This document shows positions 6,725 through 16,106 of a stretch of 28,779 bases of DNA, piece by piece. Position 1 is the stretch's first letter, and each line of letters starts with the position of its first letter. This DNA comes from Bacteroidales bacterium. GTDB taxonomy: Bacteria; Bacteroidota; Bacteroidia; Bacteroidales; UBA3663. The stretch lies in assembly GCA_004557315.1 (NCBI GenBank), contig SFEH01000014.1, positions 1-28,779 on the forward strand. The letters are read 5' to 3'. The notes beneath the pieces are model-generated. The model was not told the origin of the DNA and ran no database searches. It was given only the letters and a program-made list of their open reading frames with translations. The position numbers were made by a program, and so were the translations under genes.

Positions 6725-9043
6725 TTGCCACTATACGCTGAATGCATACTGCCTGTGCCACTGGCACAGACCTTCACCTATCGCCTGACAGAACAGCAAG
6801 CTGCCAGTGCCAGTATCGGCATGCGCGTCATAGTGCCTTTTGGCAAGCAACATCATTACACCGGCATCATCGTGAGCATCACTCCTCATGCCCCTGAAGG
6901 CATTGAGATAAAAGACGTGACAGAGCTTCCCGATGGTGCCGCAGTCATCCGTCATCCGCAATACGCCCTCTGGCAATGGATTGCCGAATACTACATGTGC
7001 CCTATTGGAGACGTGATGAAAGCAGCATTGCCTGCCAAACTGAAACCCGAGAGTGGTAAGGCAGGAATAATAAGGGAGGATTTCAAACCAAAGACACGCA
7101 CTTATGTCAAGATTCTCATTCCGCCATTGGGCACAGATGTCAGTGTGGAAAGAAATTCCATGCTGGCTGAAGCCTTCGACAAGCTGAAACGCTCGCAACG
7201 GCAGCAGGAACTCTTCATGAAATTGCTCGATATGAGCCACTGCCTGCAGAAGGCCGATGCCGATCTTGTACCGCAAGATGAGCTGTTCAAAGCAACAGGC
7301 TACGATTCGACCGTGCTTCGCGAACTTATCAAGAAAAAACTGTGCGAACAGCAGGAAGTGGTGGTAAGCCGATTGGATACGGATGACGACTACCGCAATT
7401 TCTCTACCGAACAGCCATTTCCTCTCACCGAGATTCAGAATGTCGCATTCAGGAATATCTGCTCTTCGTTCAAGGATAAGTCTGTGACTCTGCTTCATGG
7501 CGTGACGTCAAGCGGAAAGACTGAAATATACATTCACCTGATGCGGGAGGTGATAGCACAGAAACGACAGGGGCTGATGATGGTGCCAGAGATTGCTCTC
7601 ACCACCCAACTATGCATACGACTGCGCCGCGTGTTCGGCAAGCGAATGCTGGTCTATCATTCAAAACTCAACGACGACGAAAGGGCAGAGATATGGAACA
7701 GGATGCTGACCGACGATTCGGTCGATCTCATACTTGGAGTCCGTTCGTCGGTTTTCCTGCCATTCTCTCAACTTGGACTCATCATTGTCGATGAAGAACA
7801 TGAACCGTCATACAAGCAGCAGGATCCTGCTCCGAGATACAACGGACGAGAGGTGGCTATTATGCTGGCTTCGCGTCATAGTGCCAAGGTACTGTTGGGC
7901 AGTGCCACACCAAGTCTCGAAAGCTACTATCTTGCCCAGCAGGGTCGTTTCGGCTATGTCAGACTCAAAGAACGACATGCAGGTGTATCGCTGCCGAAGA
8001 TGTCACTCATCTCGATGCGTGAGGCAAGGAAGAACCAGGCGATGAACGGGCCGTTCACCCCTGCTCTGATAAAGTCGGTCAACCACACTTTGCTCGAAGG
8101 ACATCAGGCCATACTATTCCAGAACCGACGAGGCTTCTCGCCTACTGTCGAATGTACCGTATGCGGATGGACACCAAAATGCCCACGCTGCGACGTGTCG
8201 CTCACCTTCCACAAGCGAACCAGCCGCCTATCGTGCCACTACTGCGGATACAGCCAGTCGTGGCCTTCGGCTTGCCCGCAATGCCAGCATTCCTCATTCG
8301 CACAACAAGGCTATGGCACCGAGCGCATTGAGGAGACCATCTCACGGCTTATGCCTTTGGCAAAGCCTGTCAGGATGGATACCGATACGACAGGTTCGAA
8401 GTCAAGCTATGAGAAGATAATACGCGACTTCGACTCAAAGAAAAGCAATGTGCTGATAGGTACGCAGATGGTGAGCAAAGGTCTCGACTTCGGAGGCGTA
8501 GATACGGTGGGTATCATGAATGCTGACTCGCTGATGAACTTCCCCGATTTCAGGTCACACGAACGCGCTTTCCAGCTTATAGAACAGGTGGCAGGCCGTG
8601 CCGGACGACGTGCAGGGCAGGAAGGCGAGGTGCTGATTCAGTGCAATGAGCCGCGCCATCCTCTGCTCCAGCAGGTGATAGCCCACGACTATGAGGCTAT
8701 GGCAGAGATGCAACTCGCCGACCGTAAGAAATACTTCTATCCTCCATTCTCGCGCTTGATAATGATATACATGAAAGGGAGATACGAAGACCGGCTCGAT
8801 GCTCTCGCTGCCCGATATGCCACCGTGCTGCGAAAAGCCTTTGGCGACAGGATTCTCGGACCTGAAGCTCCAGGCATTGCCCGTATCAAAAATTTGTATA
8901 TTCGTCAGATAATGCTGAAGATTGAGCGTGAAGCCTCGACACAGATGGTGAGGCAATACCTCAACACAATCCAGAATACTATGATGCAGGACGACCAAGA
9001 GTTCTCAAAGATAGTATTCTATTATGACGTCGATCCAATGTAA
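6725..9043 (+). CDS. priA: Primosomal protein N' (replication restart helicase PriA)
   Basis: PriA is a 3'-5' superfamily 2 helicase that recognises stalled forks and reloads the replisome. The 772-aa protein has an N-terminal 3'BD domain (ILPVPLAQTFTYRL), helicase lobe 1 with Walker A GVTSSGKT (259-266) and Walker B DEEH (356-359), and GSATPS (392-397). The zinc-binding region has eight cysteines (477, 480, 486, 489, 504, 507, 517, 520), then lobe 2 with GTQMVSKGLDF and QVAGRAGR, and a C-terminal domain. The start is a TTG at 6725: no ATG occurs in frame before residue 33, and the conserved N-terminal strand begins directly after the TTG. The protein appears complete. Confidence 0.95.
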   Translation: MPLYAECILPVPLAQTFTYRLTEQQAASASIGMRVIVPFGKQHHYTGIIVSITPHAPEGIEIKDVTELPDGAAVIRHPQYALWQWIAEYYMCPIGDVMKAALPAKLKPESGKAGIIREDFKPKTRTYVKILIPPLGTDVSVERNSMLAEAFDKLKRSQRQQELFMKLLDMSHCLQKADADLVPQDELFKATGYDSTVLRELIKKKLCEQQEVVVSRLDTDDDYRNFSTEQPFPLTEIQNVAFRNICSSFKDKSVTLLHGVTSSGKTEIYIHLMREVIAQKRQGLMMVPEIALTTQLCIRLRRVFGKRMLVYHSKLNDDERAEIWNRMLTDDSVDLILGVRSSVFLPFSQLGLIIVDEEHEPSYKQQDPAPRYNGREVAIMLASRHSAKVLLGSATPSLESYYLAQQGRFGYVRLKERHAGVSLPKMSLISMREARKNQAMNGPFTPALIKSVNHTLLEGHQAILFQNRRGFSPTVECTVCGWTPKCPRCDVSLTFHKRTSRLSCHYCGYSQSWPSACPQCQHSSFAQQGYGTERIEETISRLMPLAKPVRMDTDTTGSKSSYEKIIRDFDSKKSNVLIGTQMVSKGLDFGGVDTVGIMNADSLMNFPDFRSHERAFQLIEQVAGRAGRRAGQEGEVLIQCNEPRHPLLQQVIAHDYEAMAEMQLADRKKYFYPPFSRLIMIYMKGRYEDRLDALAARYATVLRKAFGDRILGPEAPGIARIKNLYIRQIMLKIEREASTQMVRQYLNTIQNTMMQDDQEFSKIVFYYDVDPM

Positions 9044-9073
9044 TTGCAGTTGTTTTATTACTGATTATTGACT

Positions 9074-9739
9074 ATGGAACCTATTGCGCACATACGAACC
9101 GATTTCGGCACGAAGTTTGGAGTTCCTCGCCAGAGCGGCATTGTCAGCAAGCTGGTGGGGAGAATTGTCATGGAGCCAGAGTATCGCGTGCGTGAAGCAT
9201 TTAGGGGTCTGGAAGAGTTCAGTCATCTGTGGCTTATATGGCACTTCTCCGAGATAAAGAAAGAGGAATGGTCGCCAACGGTGAGGCCTCCCAAGCTCGG
9301 TGGCAACAAGCGAGTAGGCGTATTTGCCACGCGCTCACCCTTCCGTCCCAACAGCATAGGCTTGTCGTCGGTCAAGCTGAAGAAGATCGACTTTGAAGCA
9401 GCTGACGGGCCAGTCCTTTGGGTAGAAGGAGCCGACCTTATGGACAACACACCAATCTTCGACATCAAGCCCTATCTACCTTTCACCGACAGTCATCCCG
9501 AGGCAAAAGGAGGGTTTACCGACGAAGTGTTGCGAACAGAAGAAAAACTCGAGATAGTGAATCCCGAGGCTATCGGCAGACTCATGCCCAACGACAAGGC
9601 CGAAGCACTGATTGAGGTATTGAAAAACGATCCTCGCCCCCAATATCATGAGGACAAGGATCGTATTTATGGAATAGATTTCTGCGGTAATGACATTCGC
9701 TTCAGAGTAGAAGGTAATCAACTCACCATCATAGTTTAG
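9074..9739 (+). CDS. trmO: tRNA (N6-threonylcarbamoyladenosine-37) methyltransferase TrmO (TsaA/YaeB family)
   Basis: TrmO uses S-adenosylmethionine to methylate t6A37 to m6t6A37 in threonine tRNAs. The 221-aa protein carries the N-terminal beta-barrel domain characteristic of the family: IAHIRTDFGTKFGVPRQSG, EFSHLWLIWHF, ATRSPFRPN (85-93, cofactor site) and DNTPIFDIKPYLP (124-136). A C-terminal domain has the DPRPQY and YGIDF motifs seen in bacterial TrmO. The ATG at 9074 is preferred to the TTG two codons upstream. It follows priA by 30 bp and converges on the Crp/Fnr gene with only 5 bp between stop codons. Confidence 0.9.
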   Translation: MEPIAHIRTDFGTKFGVPRQSGIVSKLVGRIVMEPEYRVREAFRGLEEFSHLWLIWHFSEIKKEEWSPTVRPPKLGGNKRVGVFATRSPFRPNSIGLSSVKLKKIDFEAADGPVLWVEGADLMDNTPIFDIKPYLPFTDSHPEAKGGFTDEVLRTEEKLEIVNPEAIGRLMPNDKAEALIEVLKNDPRPQYHEDKDRIYGIDFCGNDIRFRVEGNQLTIIV

Positions 9740-9744
9740 GAAAA

Positions 9745-10437
9745 TCACCCATTGGTGTTTATTCTTTTCAGTTTCTGCTTGTCAAGAATCTTGATACGTC
9801 GTCCGTCGAGTTCAACAATGCTCTCTTCGGCAAATGCCGCAAGAGTACGTATTGCGTTGCTGGTATTCATGTTCGACAGAGATGCCAGCTCATCGCGCGA
9901 GAGCTGCACATTGAGCGTGCGGTCATCGCCCTCGAAGCCATACTTGTCAGCGAGAAAAACGAGACTGTCGGCTATGCGTCCGCGGATATGCTTCTGTGTC
10001 AGATTGACCTGACGCTGCTCACTGTGACCGAGGTCGATTGCCAATGCGCGCACGAAATACATTGCCAGCTCGGCATTGCGACGACAGATACTCTCGATGA
10101 CATTCATCGGCACACAAGCCACATGGGTCTGCTCCATGGCAATAGCCACACTTGAATGTACTTCTCCAGCAAAATAGCTTCTATAACCGAAGAACTCACA
10201 AGGGCGGAACATCCGCACTATCTGCACTCGTCCGCCTACGCCGAACTTTTCGAGCTTGACACGTCCACGGAGCACCACTATCAGATAGGACGATTCGTCA
10301 TTGACATTGTAAATAAATTCGCCACGACGAAAACTCTGATAGATAGCACCTCGCAGGAGCTCGTTCTGTTCCTGATCGTCAAGCAGGCCCCAAATTTCCT
10401 GAAGACCCTTCCTAAGGTCAACTTCTACCCTTACCAT
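9745..10437 (-). CDS. Crp/Fnr family transcriptional regulator
   Basis: The 230-aa protein has a cyclic-nucleotide-binding-like beta-roll (about residues 30-120) and a C-terminal winged helix-turn-helix: LSRDELASLSNMNTSNAIRT (179-198) followed by the wing IVELDGRRIKILD. Scattered cysteines (80, 108, 118) do not form the N-terminal iron-sulfur pattern of Fnr. The cAMP-contact Arg-Ser of Crp is not evident, so the effector is unknown. It is the last gene of the run lysC-lysA-DUF3078-crp/fnr, 38 bp after the DUF3078 stop. Its targets cannot be told from the sequence. Bacteroidales encode several such regulators and I cannot assign this to a named one. Confidence 0.9.
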   Translation of the reverse strand: MVRVEVDLRKGLQEIWGLLDDQEQNELLRGAIYQSFRRGEFIYNVNDESSYLIVVLRGRVKLEKFGVGGRVQIVRMFRPCEFFGYRSYFAGEVHSSVAIAMEQTHVACVPMNVIESICRRNAELAMYFVRALAIDLGHSEQRQVNLTQKHIRGRIADSLVFLADKYGFEGDDRTLNVQLSRDELASLSNMNTSNAIRTLAAFAEESIVELDGRRIKILDKQKLKRINTNG

Positions 10438-10475
10438 TTCCTAAATAACGTAATATTTCTTAATTAAACAAAAAG

Positions 10476-11945
10476 TTACCAAACGTAATTGAAACCGAAT
10501 GCCAGCATCTCCTTCATCTGTATCTTGTCGTCAAGACTGTCGTCGAAACGAGGATAGAGATAGAGTGTGCATGTGAATCGTCGGCTTACAGCAAAACTGA
10601 ACGTATTCTCAAACTCTGCCTGAATATTCTTGTAGCTCGTGAAATAGTAGAGACGCGAAGTCCATGCCACATCCTTCGAGATACTCCAAGTCAGTGCAGA
10701 TGTAACCGTAGAACCAAACTGGTGCAATGACTTCTTGCCTTCGTCGATACCAAATGAAGTTGGATCAACTCTGTCCGATGCTACATATTTTAAATTATAT
10801 GCGACAGGTGCAAGCAACAATGAGTACTTGACCTTTCCATCTTTGTTGTACTTGTATTCCAAACCGACACTGACATTGGCCTCAAGCGGAGCAAGGAAGG
10901 TCGATTTGGTGACATTGCTATTGGCATTATGGAAGTCGAAGACTGGAGTCTTGGCATACAGCGAGGTTGAATAATACCAGCGCTTCCATGCCTGATAGCC
11001 ATATTTGACATTGACCGAGAAGATGTTGTCGTTGACTCGCAATGCATTGACTGTATCAGTCTTTGTATAAAGGGCACTGAGACGAAGCTCGAGCAATATG
11101 TCGAACGAGGTCTTCTTGTTCTCATCATACGTGGTCAGTTCAAGCTTCTGTACAGTAGCCACTGTCATGTTGTTGTCACCGCCACGATACCAGTTGTCGG
11201 TGAGAGCGGTCTGCGACATCTGTATGTTGCTCGATCCTCTCTTGTGCCATACATCGGTCTTGATGTTCGACTGTATACCCTCTATCTGACCAAGCGACTT
11301 GGCTCCCTCTGTAACGGCGAGGCTCTTGCCTTCAAGACTCTTCTCTGTCGATACCATCTCGCGGTCAAGTGTAGGAGGAAGAATCATGCTACCTCGTGTA
11401 TAGGTATAACGCGAAGGATGCCCCTTGACATATTGATATGTGGCATTCTCCCTGACAATGCTTGCCTCATCCATCATTGTATAGGAAGCATTGGCTGGAG
11501 CAACATAATCCCATCGCTCAGCAGAGTAGTCGTTGGCTTTATCGATAATGGTCGGAACAGAATCATGAGGCACCTTGCCAGTATTGAACACTGGCATTCG
11601 ATAATCAGTCTGGCCAAGAAAGACAGTTTCGTCAAAAGGCATCATCTTCGCTAAAGTCTTGAGCGAGTCGGCAGCCAACTTGACTGGGCTATAGCTGAAT
11701 GGTCGCTTCGACTTGTCAAGCAGCGTATCAGCCATCGCCTTCTCATAAGCCTCATCAGTCAGAACCTTGAAAGGATATGCCTTGCGCCATGAACGAAGCA
11801 AGGCAAGGTCGGCATATTCGGTCGAGATCTCGGCTGAATCGGCTTCAAGAGCGGTTATCGTATCATTATTGGCAACATACAGCGTATCCTGACCAAAAGC
11901 AGGACACACCAAAGATAAGAATATGATGAAAATACAAAAACGCAT
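10476..11945 (-). CDS. DUF3078 family protein, predicted outer-membrane beta-barrel
   Basis: From the ATG at 11945 the protein is 489 aa and starts with a signal peptide (MRFCIFIIFLSLVCPAFGQ, likely cut after AFG). The frame is open further upstream, but those 81 residues overlap lysA and are not signal-like. The region after about residue 240 has alternating aromatic/polar strands, the WYRGGDNN segment typical of DUF3078, and ends FGFNYVW; a terminal aromatic residue is the usual mark of an outer-membrane barrel. Its function is unknown. It lies 34 bp after lysA, which suggests co-transcription with lysine/DAP synthesis, and is followed by the Crp/Fnr gene. Confidence 0.85.
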   Translation of the reverse strand: MRFCIFIIFLSLVCPAFGQDTLYVANNDTITALEADSAEISTEYADLALLRSWRKAYPFKVLTDEAYEKAMADTLLDKSKRPFSYSPVKLAADSLKTLAKMMPFDETVFLGQTDYRMPVFNTGKVPHDSVPTIIDKANDYSAERWDYVAPANASYTMMDEASIVRENATYQYVKGHPSRYTYTRGSMILPPTLDREMVSTEKSLEGKSLAVTEGAKSLGQIEGIQSNIKTDVWHKRGSSNIQMSQTALTDNWYRGGDNNMTVATVQKLELTTYDENKKTSFDILLELRLSALYTKTDTVNALRVNDNIFSVNVKYGYQAWKRWYYSTSLYAKTPVFDFHNANSNVTKSTFLAPLEANVSVGLEYKYNKDGKVKYSLLLAPVAYNLKYVASDRVDPTSFGIDEGKKSLHQFGSTVTSALTWSISKDVAWTSRLYYFTSYKNIQAEFENTFSFAVSRRFTCTLYLYPRFDDSLDDKIQMKEMLAFGFNYVW

Positions 11946-11979
11946 TATCGAGTGTTGATGTTTATTACTAAATAATAGC

Positions 11980-13122
11980 TTAAAGAACCACTGATGCTGG
12001 TATCTTGCGGCAGTTATAGTTGCTTGCCATGATCTGGCCATAAGCTCCAGCACTACGCAAGGCGACAAGATCTCCACGCTTGGTGACTGGGAGAACCTCA
12101 TCAGTGCCAAAGCAGTCGCTTGACTCACAGATTGGACCAACCACATCGTAAGTCTCAGTCTCAGCCGATGTTGAGGTGATGTTCTCAATCTTATGATGTG
12201 CCTGATAGAGAGCCGGACGAATCAGATCGCTCATACCAGCATCAAGGATGACAAACTGCTTGTTCAAGCCCTTCTTGACATAAAGCACACGCGAGATGAG
12301 CGAACCACACTGGCACACCACCGCACGACCTAATTCAAAATGGAGTTCTTGGCCAGGGCGAAGCTTGAAATACTTGTTATATGTCGCAAAGAATGTTGCG
12401 AAATCTGGGATGGGATTCTCATCTGGGTTGACATAATCGACACCTAGACCACCGCCGACATTGATTGTCTTGAATGTTACACCACGAGCCTCAAACCTGT
12501 CTTGAAGATCGTTGATGCGTGAGCAGAGCATCTCAAACGGCTCAAACTCAAGCAACTGACTGCCGATATGAAAATGAAGGCCAATGAGATTGATGTTTCT
12601 CAACTCAAGAGCTTTGTCCACCACTTCGTCAAGCATCTCCATCGATATGCCGAACTTATTCTCACTCAAGCCTGTGGTGATGTACTTATGGGTGTGGGCA
12701 TCGACATTTGGATTGACGCGCAATGCCACATTTGCCATCTTGCCCTTGACACCTGCCAAAGCATCGATAACCTCAAGTTCTGGCTCCGACTCGACATTGA
12801 AGCATGCGATATTGGCATCGAGAGCCAGATTGATCTCCCAATCAGCTTTGCCAACACCTGCAAACACAATCTTCGATGGGGCAAAACCCGACATCAGACA
12901 ACGCTCCACTTCTCCGCCACTCACACAGTCGCAACCCAGTCCACTTGCATTGACAATGCCGAGCAAAGCAGGATCGACATTGGCCTTTACTGCATAATGC
13001 ACCTTATATCCTTCATACTTGCCTGCCTCTGCATTGATAGCATCAAGAGTCTGCTGGAGGAGAGCCTTATCGTAGTAGTAGAACGGAGTCTGGATCGAGT
13101 TGAGTTTTTCTACCGGGAACAT
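11980..13122 (-). CDS. lysA: Diaminopimelate decarboxylase
   Basis: LysA is a PLP enzyme that decarboxylates meso-diaminopimelate to L-lysine, the last step of lysine synthesis. The alanine-racemase-like barrel carries the Schiff-base lysine in HYAVKAN, HFHIGSQ, the phosphate-binding GGGLGVDY, ELGRAVV, and the C-terminal CESSDCFGTDE motif with the catalytic Cys supplied across the dimer. The ATG at 13122 (380 aa) is preferred; a GTG two codons upstream at 13128 is the alternative. It follows lysC by 19 bp or less and is clearly co-transcribed with it. Confidence 0.95.
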   Translation of the reverse strand: MFPVEKLNSIQTPFYYYDKALLQQTLDAINAEAGKYEGYKVHYAVKANVDPALLGIVNASGLGCDCVSGGEVERCLMSGFAPSKIVFAGVGKADWEINLALDANIACFNVESEPELEVIDALAGVKGKMANVALRVNPNVDAHTHKYITTGLSENKFGISMEMLDEVVDKALELRNINLIGLHFHIGSQLLEFEPFEMLCSRINDLQDRFEARGVTFKTINVGGGLGVDYVNPDENPIPDFATFFATYNKYFKLRPGQELHFELGRAVVCQCGSLISRVLYVKKGLNKQFVILDAGMSDLIRPALYQAHHKIENITSTSAETETYDVVGPICESSDCFGTDEVLPVTKRGDLVALRSAGAYGQIMASNYNCRKIPASVVL

Positions 13123-13141
13123 AAACACAATACCTTAAAAG

Positions 13142-14455
13142 TTAGAACAATTTTGCACTGAGAGCTCTCAAAGCACGGATCTTGTCTTCTGCCTTGATGA
13201 GGATCGAGATGTTATAGTTGCTTCCTCCGTAAGAAATCATGCGCACAGGCACATCCTCGAGAGCCTCGATGACGCGGCTTTCGAAACCGACGTTGTCCCA
13301 TGCCATGTCACCTACGACAGCAATGATTACCATGTCAGGATCAACGACCACTGTGCCAAACTTCTTCAATTCAGTGACGATGTCATCAAGATGCTTCGGG
13401 TTGTCGATGGTAAGACTCACTCCCACCTCACTGGTTGTAACGAGATCGACCGAAGTCTTATAGCGCTCGAACACCTCGAACACCTGGCTCATGAAGCCAT
13501 AAGCCATAAGCATACGGCTCGACTTGATGCGGATACTTGTGATACCGTCCTTTGCTGCCACTGCCTTGATCTTGTCCTGCTCTGACACTGTGCTGATCAT
13601 TGTGCCAGGAGCTTCTGGCTGGAGTGTATTGAGCAAGCGCACTGGAATATTGTACATACGGGCTGGAGTGACACATGTCGGGTGAAGGATCTTCGCACCG
13701 AAGTAAGCAAGCTCCGCAGCCTCATCGAAGTTGAGGTTGCGCACTGGCTGTGTTCCTTCCACGAAACGTGGGTCATTGTTGTGCATACCATCAATATCTG
13801 TCCAGATCTGAATCTCGTCAGCACGGATAGCCGCACCTATGATGCTTGCGCTGTAGTCACTGCCTCCACGCTGGAGATTGTCGATCTCACCGTAGGCATT
13901 GCGGCAGATGAAGCCCTGTGTCACGTAGATCTGGGCATCTGGATTGGCAGAAATCTGCTGCTTGAGATTCTGCTCGATATACTTGAAGTCTGGTTCAGCG
14001 TTCTTGTCGATGCGCATGTACTCGAGTGCAGGGATGAAAGCCACATTGACACCCTGCTCAAGGAGATAGAGATTCATGAGGTTGGTGCTCATCAGCTCAC
14101 CCTGAGCCACGATGCAACGCTCCTCAAAGATTGTGAAAGCACGATTGCCAAACGAACGGACATAGTCAAAGATCTCACGGATCACTTCACGAGCCTTCTG
14201 CTTGTTGCTATCCTGGACATAGAGCTCATCGATAGTCTCAGAATACTTATGCTCAAGACGATTGATGACATCGGCAGCACCTACAGGGTTCTGCTGACGG
14301 AAATAGCCAGAAATTTCAAGAAGAGAATTTGTCGTACCAGACATAGCCGACAGGACAACAATTTTCTGCTGACCATCAGCGAGGATGAGATTAGCGACAT
14401 TCTTAATGCGCTGTGCAGAGCCTACCGAAGTACCTCCGAATTTTAAAACTTTCAT
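13142..14455 (-). CDS. lysC: Aspartate kinase (monofunctional)
   Basis: Aspartokinase phosphorylates L-aspartate, the first committed step towards lysine, threonine, methionine and diaminopimelate. The 437-aa protein has the kinase signature KFGGTSVG (5-12), the aspartate/ATP-site motifs GFICRN and GGSDYSA, and ELAYFGAKILHP. Two C-terminal ACT domains follow (around VTTSEVGVSLTID and ISYGGSNYNISI), implying feedback control by an amino acid. It has no homoserine dehydrogenase domain. It is the first gene of the lysC-lysA-DUF3078-crp/fnr run. Its leader is only about 30 nt after a good promoter, so there is no room for a lysine riboswitch. Confidence 0.95.
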   Translation of the reverse strand: MKVLKFGGTSVGSAQRIKNVANLILADGQQKIVVLSAMSGTTNSLLEISGYFRQQNPVGAADVINRLEHKYSETIDELYVQDSNKQKAREVIREIFDYVRSFGNRAFTIFEERCIVAQGELMSTNLMNLYLLEQGVNVAFIPALEYMRIDKNAEPDFKYIEQNLKQQISANPDAQIYVTQGFICRNAYGEIDNLQRGGSDYSASIIGAAIRADEIQIWTDIDGMHNNDPRFVEGTQPVRNLNFDEAAELAYFGAKILHPTCVTPARMYNIPVRLLNTLQPEAPGTMISTVSEQDKIKAVAAKDGITSIRIKSSRMLMAYGFMSQVFEVFERYKTSVDLVTTSEVGVSLTIDNPKHLDDIVTELKKFGTVVVDPDMVIIAVVGDMAWDNVGFESRVIEALEDVPVRMISYGGSNYNISILIKAEDKIRALRALSAKLF

Positions 14456-14492
14456 ATCTGTATTTTTATTATTAATTTCCTGAAAAGACGTG

Positions 14493-14524
14493 CAAATATA
14501 TAAAATATATTCTTTTCACCCAAA
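14493..14524 (-). promoter_or_regulatory. Bacteroidetes-type promoter for lysC-lysA
   Basis: On the minus strand TTTG (14521-14524) is followed after 20 bp by TATATTTG (14493-14500), an exact consensus match. The region between it and the end of the helicase gene (14525-14581) shows no other clear element. Confidence 0.78.
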
Positions 14525-14581
14525 TATTTTGGTCATTTTTTGGCAAAGAGTCACTTTTATCACCCATTCTGAAACATTTTG

Positions 14582-16003
14582 TCAATCTGAGCTCATATCA
14601 TCGCTCATATTAACAAGGTATAATGTCTGTCTTGCCCTGGTGAAAGCTGTGTACATCCAACGATAGAAATCGATGCCTAAATGTTCAGGATTGATGTAGC
14701 CCAGATCGAGATAGACATCCTCCCACTGTCCGCCCTGCGACTTATGGCAAGTCACACAGTAGCCATATTTTATCTGAAGAGCATTGAAGTAGCGATTGTC
14801 CTTCACTGCCTTGATGCGGTCGCGCTGGCTGGGTATGTGGCAGTAGTCGGCCATCACATTGGCAAAGAGCCTCTGCTGATCCTCGACCGTGAGCGATGGC
14901 CCGTCGGAGGCAAGGGTGTTGAGCAGGACGACTGCATCTGTCTCAATATCATAATCAGGCAAGGCAATCTCCAACTCAGCGAAGCGGAAACCATAACGCT
15001 CGACTGTCTCATGGACTCGCCTCACTATCACCACATCGCCATTGGCTATGAATGGAAGGTTGTCGAACTGCTTCCCCCAGTAATAGTTGTTCTTGACCAC
15101 CAACAGACGGTCGCCAGGACTCAATTCTTCTTCACGCTCCAGTATCTGGTTGCGTACACCCTGATTAAACTTATTGGCTCTCATGTTGCTGCGCGTCACG
15201 ATGATCGTCTCGTCAAGTCCCTGGCTATGATAACTCGATGACAGCGCTTCGAGCAATTCGTAGCCATCGACTCGCCTGACATCGGGATAGTCACGGCACA
15301 TGATGCGCGGCAGACTGTCGGTTTGCCCACGCGAGAGCATATCGCGAAGCATTGTTGCATTGGCAAGGATGCCCGAGTCGAGCTGCTGACGTGCCACCTC
15401 GGTCAGTTCGGCTGACAAGACATCGAGTCCATAACCACGAAGCACGTCAATCTCCAATGCCGGACTGCGTTTCTGGCCGACAGGAGGCAACTGGGCTGTG
15501 TCGCCTATCATCATAAGCCTGCATTGGTTGCCACTATAGACATACTCTATGAGGTCGTCAAGCAGGTTGCCAGTGCCGAATGGCGAACTCTCGTTGAGTG
15601 TCGAGATCATCGATGCCTCATCACATATAAATAATGTACCGCTCTGCCTGTTGTCCATCAGCTGGAAACCCTCGAAGTCAACATTGAACTTCCGCTGGCG
15701 ATAGATAGTCTTGTGGATTGTCATTGCAGTCTTGTCGGCCATAAGCGAAAAGACCTTGGCTGCCCTGCCCGTCGGTGCCATCAGGACAGTGCGCATATTC
15801 ATCTCGCTCATTGTCTTGACCAAAGCACCCACAAGACTGGTCTTGCCCGTACCAGCATATCCTTTCAGGACAAATATCCTGTCATTGAGCGATGGTTCGA
15901 CTACAAACCGAGCAATCATCTTCAACGCATTTTCTTGCGATGAATTGGGCATAAATGACAACTTTTGTCCTATTTTTTCAAGAAAAACATCAAATATCGA
16001 CAT
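14582..16003 (-). CDS. RecD-like superfamily 1B ATP-dependent DNA helicase
   Basis: A 473-aa SF1B helicase of the compact RecD/Pif1-like type, without the long N-terminal domain of RecD2. Motifs in order: Walker A GYAGTGKTS (48-56), APTGRAA (76-82), Walker B CDEAS (127-131), GDTAQLPPVG, motif V CVTCHKSQGGQWEDV, and motif VI YTAFTRARQTLYLV near the C-terminus. Such proteins unwind DNA 5'-3' and act in repair or recombination; no RecB/RecC partner is nearby. The ATG at 16003 is chosen over a TTG at 16012. It is transcribed divergently from the gene at 16107. The specific cellular role is unknown. Confidence 0.9.
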   Translation of the reverse strand: MSIFDVFLEKIGQKLSFMPNSSQENALKMIARFVVEPSLNDRIFVLKGYAGTGKTSLVGALVKTMSEMNMRTVLMAPTGRAAKVFSLMADKTAMTIHKTIYRQRKFNVDFEGFQLMDNRQSGTLFICDEASMISTLNESSPFGTGNLLDDLIEYVYSGNQCRLMMIGDTAQLPPVGQKRSPALEIDVLRGYGLDVLSAELTEVARQQLDSGILANATMLRDMLSRGQTDSLPRIMCRDYPDVRRVDGYELLEALSSSYHSQGLDETIIVTRSNMRANKFNQGVRNQILEREEELSPGDRLLVVKNNYYWGKQFDNLPFIANGDVVIVRRVHETVERYGFRFAELEIALPDYDIETDAVVLLNTLASDGPSLTVEDQQRLFANVMADYCHIPSQRDRIKAVKDNRYFNALQIKYGYCVTCHKSQGGQWEDVYLDLGYINPEHLGIDFYRWMYTAFTRARQTLYLVNMSDDMSSD

Positions 16004-16022
16004 TATTTGCAATTTTTTTGCA

Positions 16023-16030
16023 CAAAGATA
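16023..16030 (-). promoter_or_regulatory. Candidate -7 element for the RecD-like helicase
   Basis: The minus strand reads TATCTTTG, a full TAnnTTTG match 19 bp upstream of the ATG at 16003. A -33 TTTG at proper spacing was not found, so the leader would be very short and the call is tentative. Confidence 0.4.
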
Positions 16031-16052
16031 CGCATTTTTGGAAATAGTTCCT

Positions 16053-16060
16053 TATATTTG
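16053..16060 (+). promoter_or_regulatory. Candidate -7 element for the gene at 16107
   Basis: TATATTTG is a full TAnnTTTG match 46 bp upstream of the ATG. The nearest upstream TTTG (16037-16040) is only 12 bp away, so the -33 element is not in the usual place. Confidence 0.45.
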
Positions 16061-16106
16061 CAAGCAGAAAAATCAAAAATTAACGAAATAAATCAAAAAA
16101 AGCATC

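Noticed and set aside
10480..10487. TACGTTTG (minus strand) as a promoter for the Crp/Fnr gene
   Set aside because: It matches the -7 consensus but lies across the end of the DUF3078 coding region and lacks a -33 TTTG; chance match is likely.
11946..12188. 81-residue upstream extension of the DUF3078 frame
   Set aside because: It overlaps lysA, has no signal character, and a clear signal peptide begins at the ATG at 11945.
13682..14446. 254-aa open frame antisense to lysC
   Set aside because: A shadow of the lysC codons with no recognisable motif or initiation signal.
14456..14492. Lysine riboswitch upstream of lysC
   Set aside because: The leader after the promoter is only about 30 nt, far too short for an L-box.
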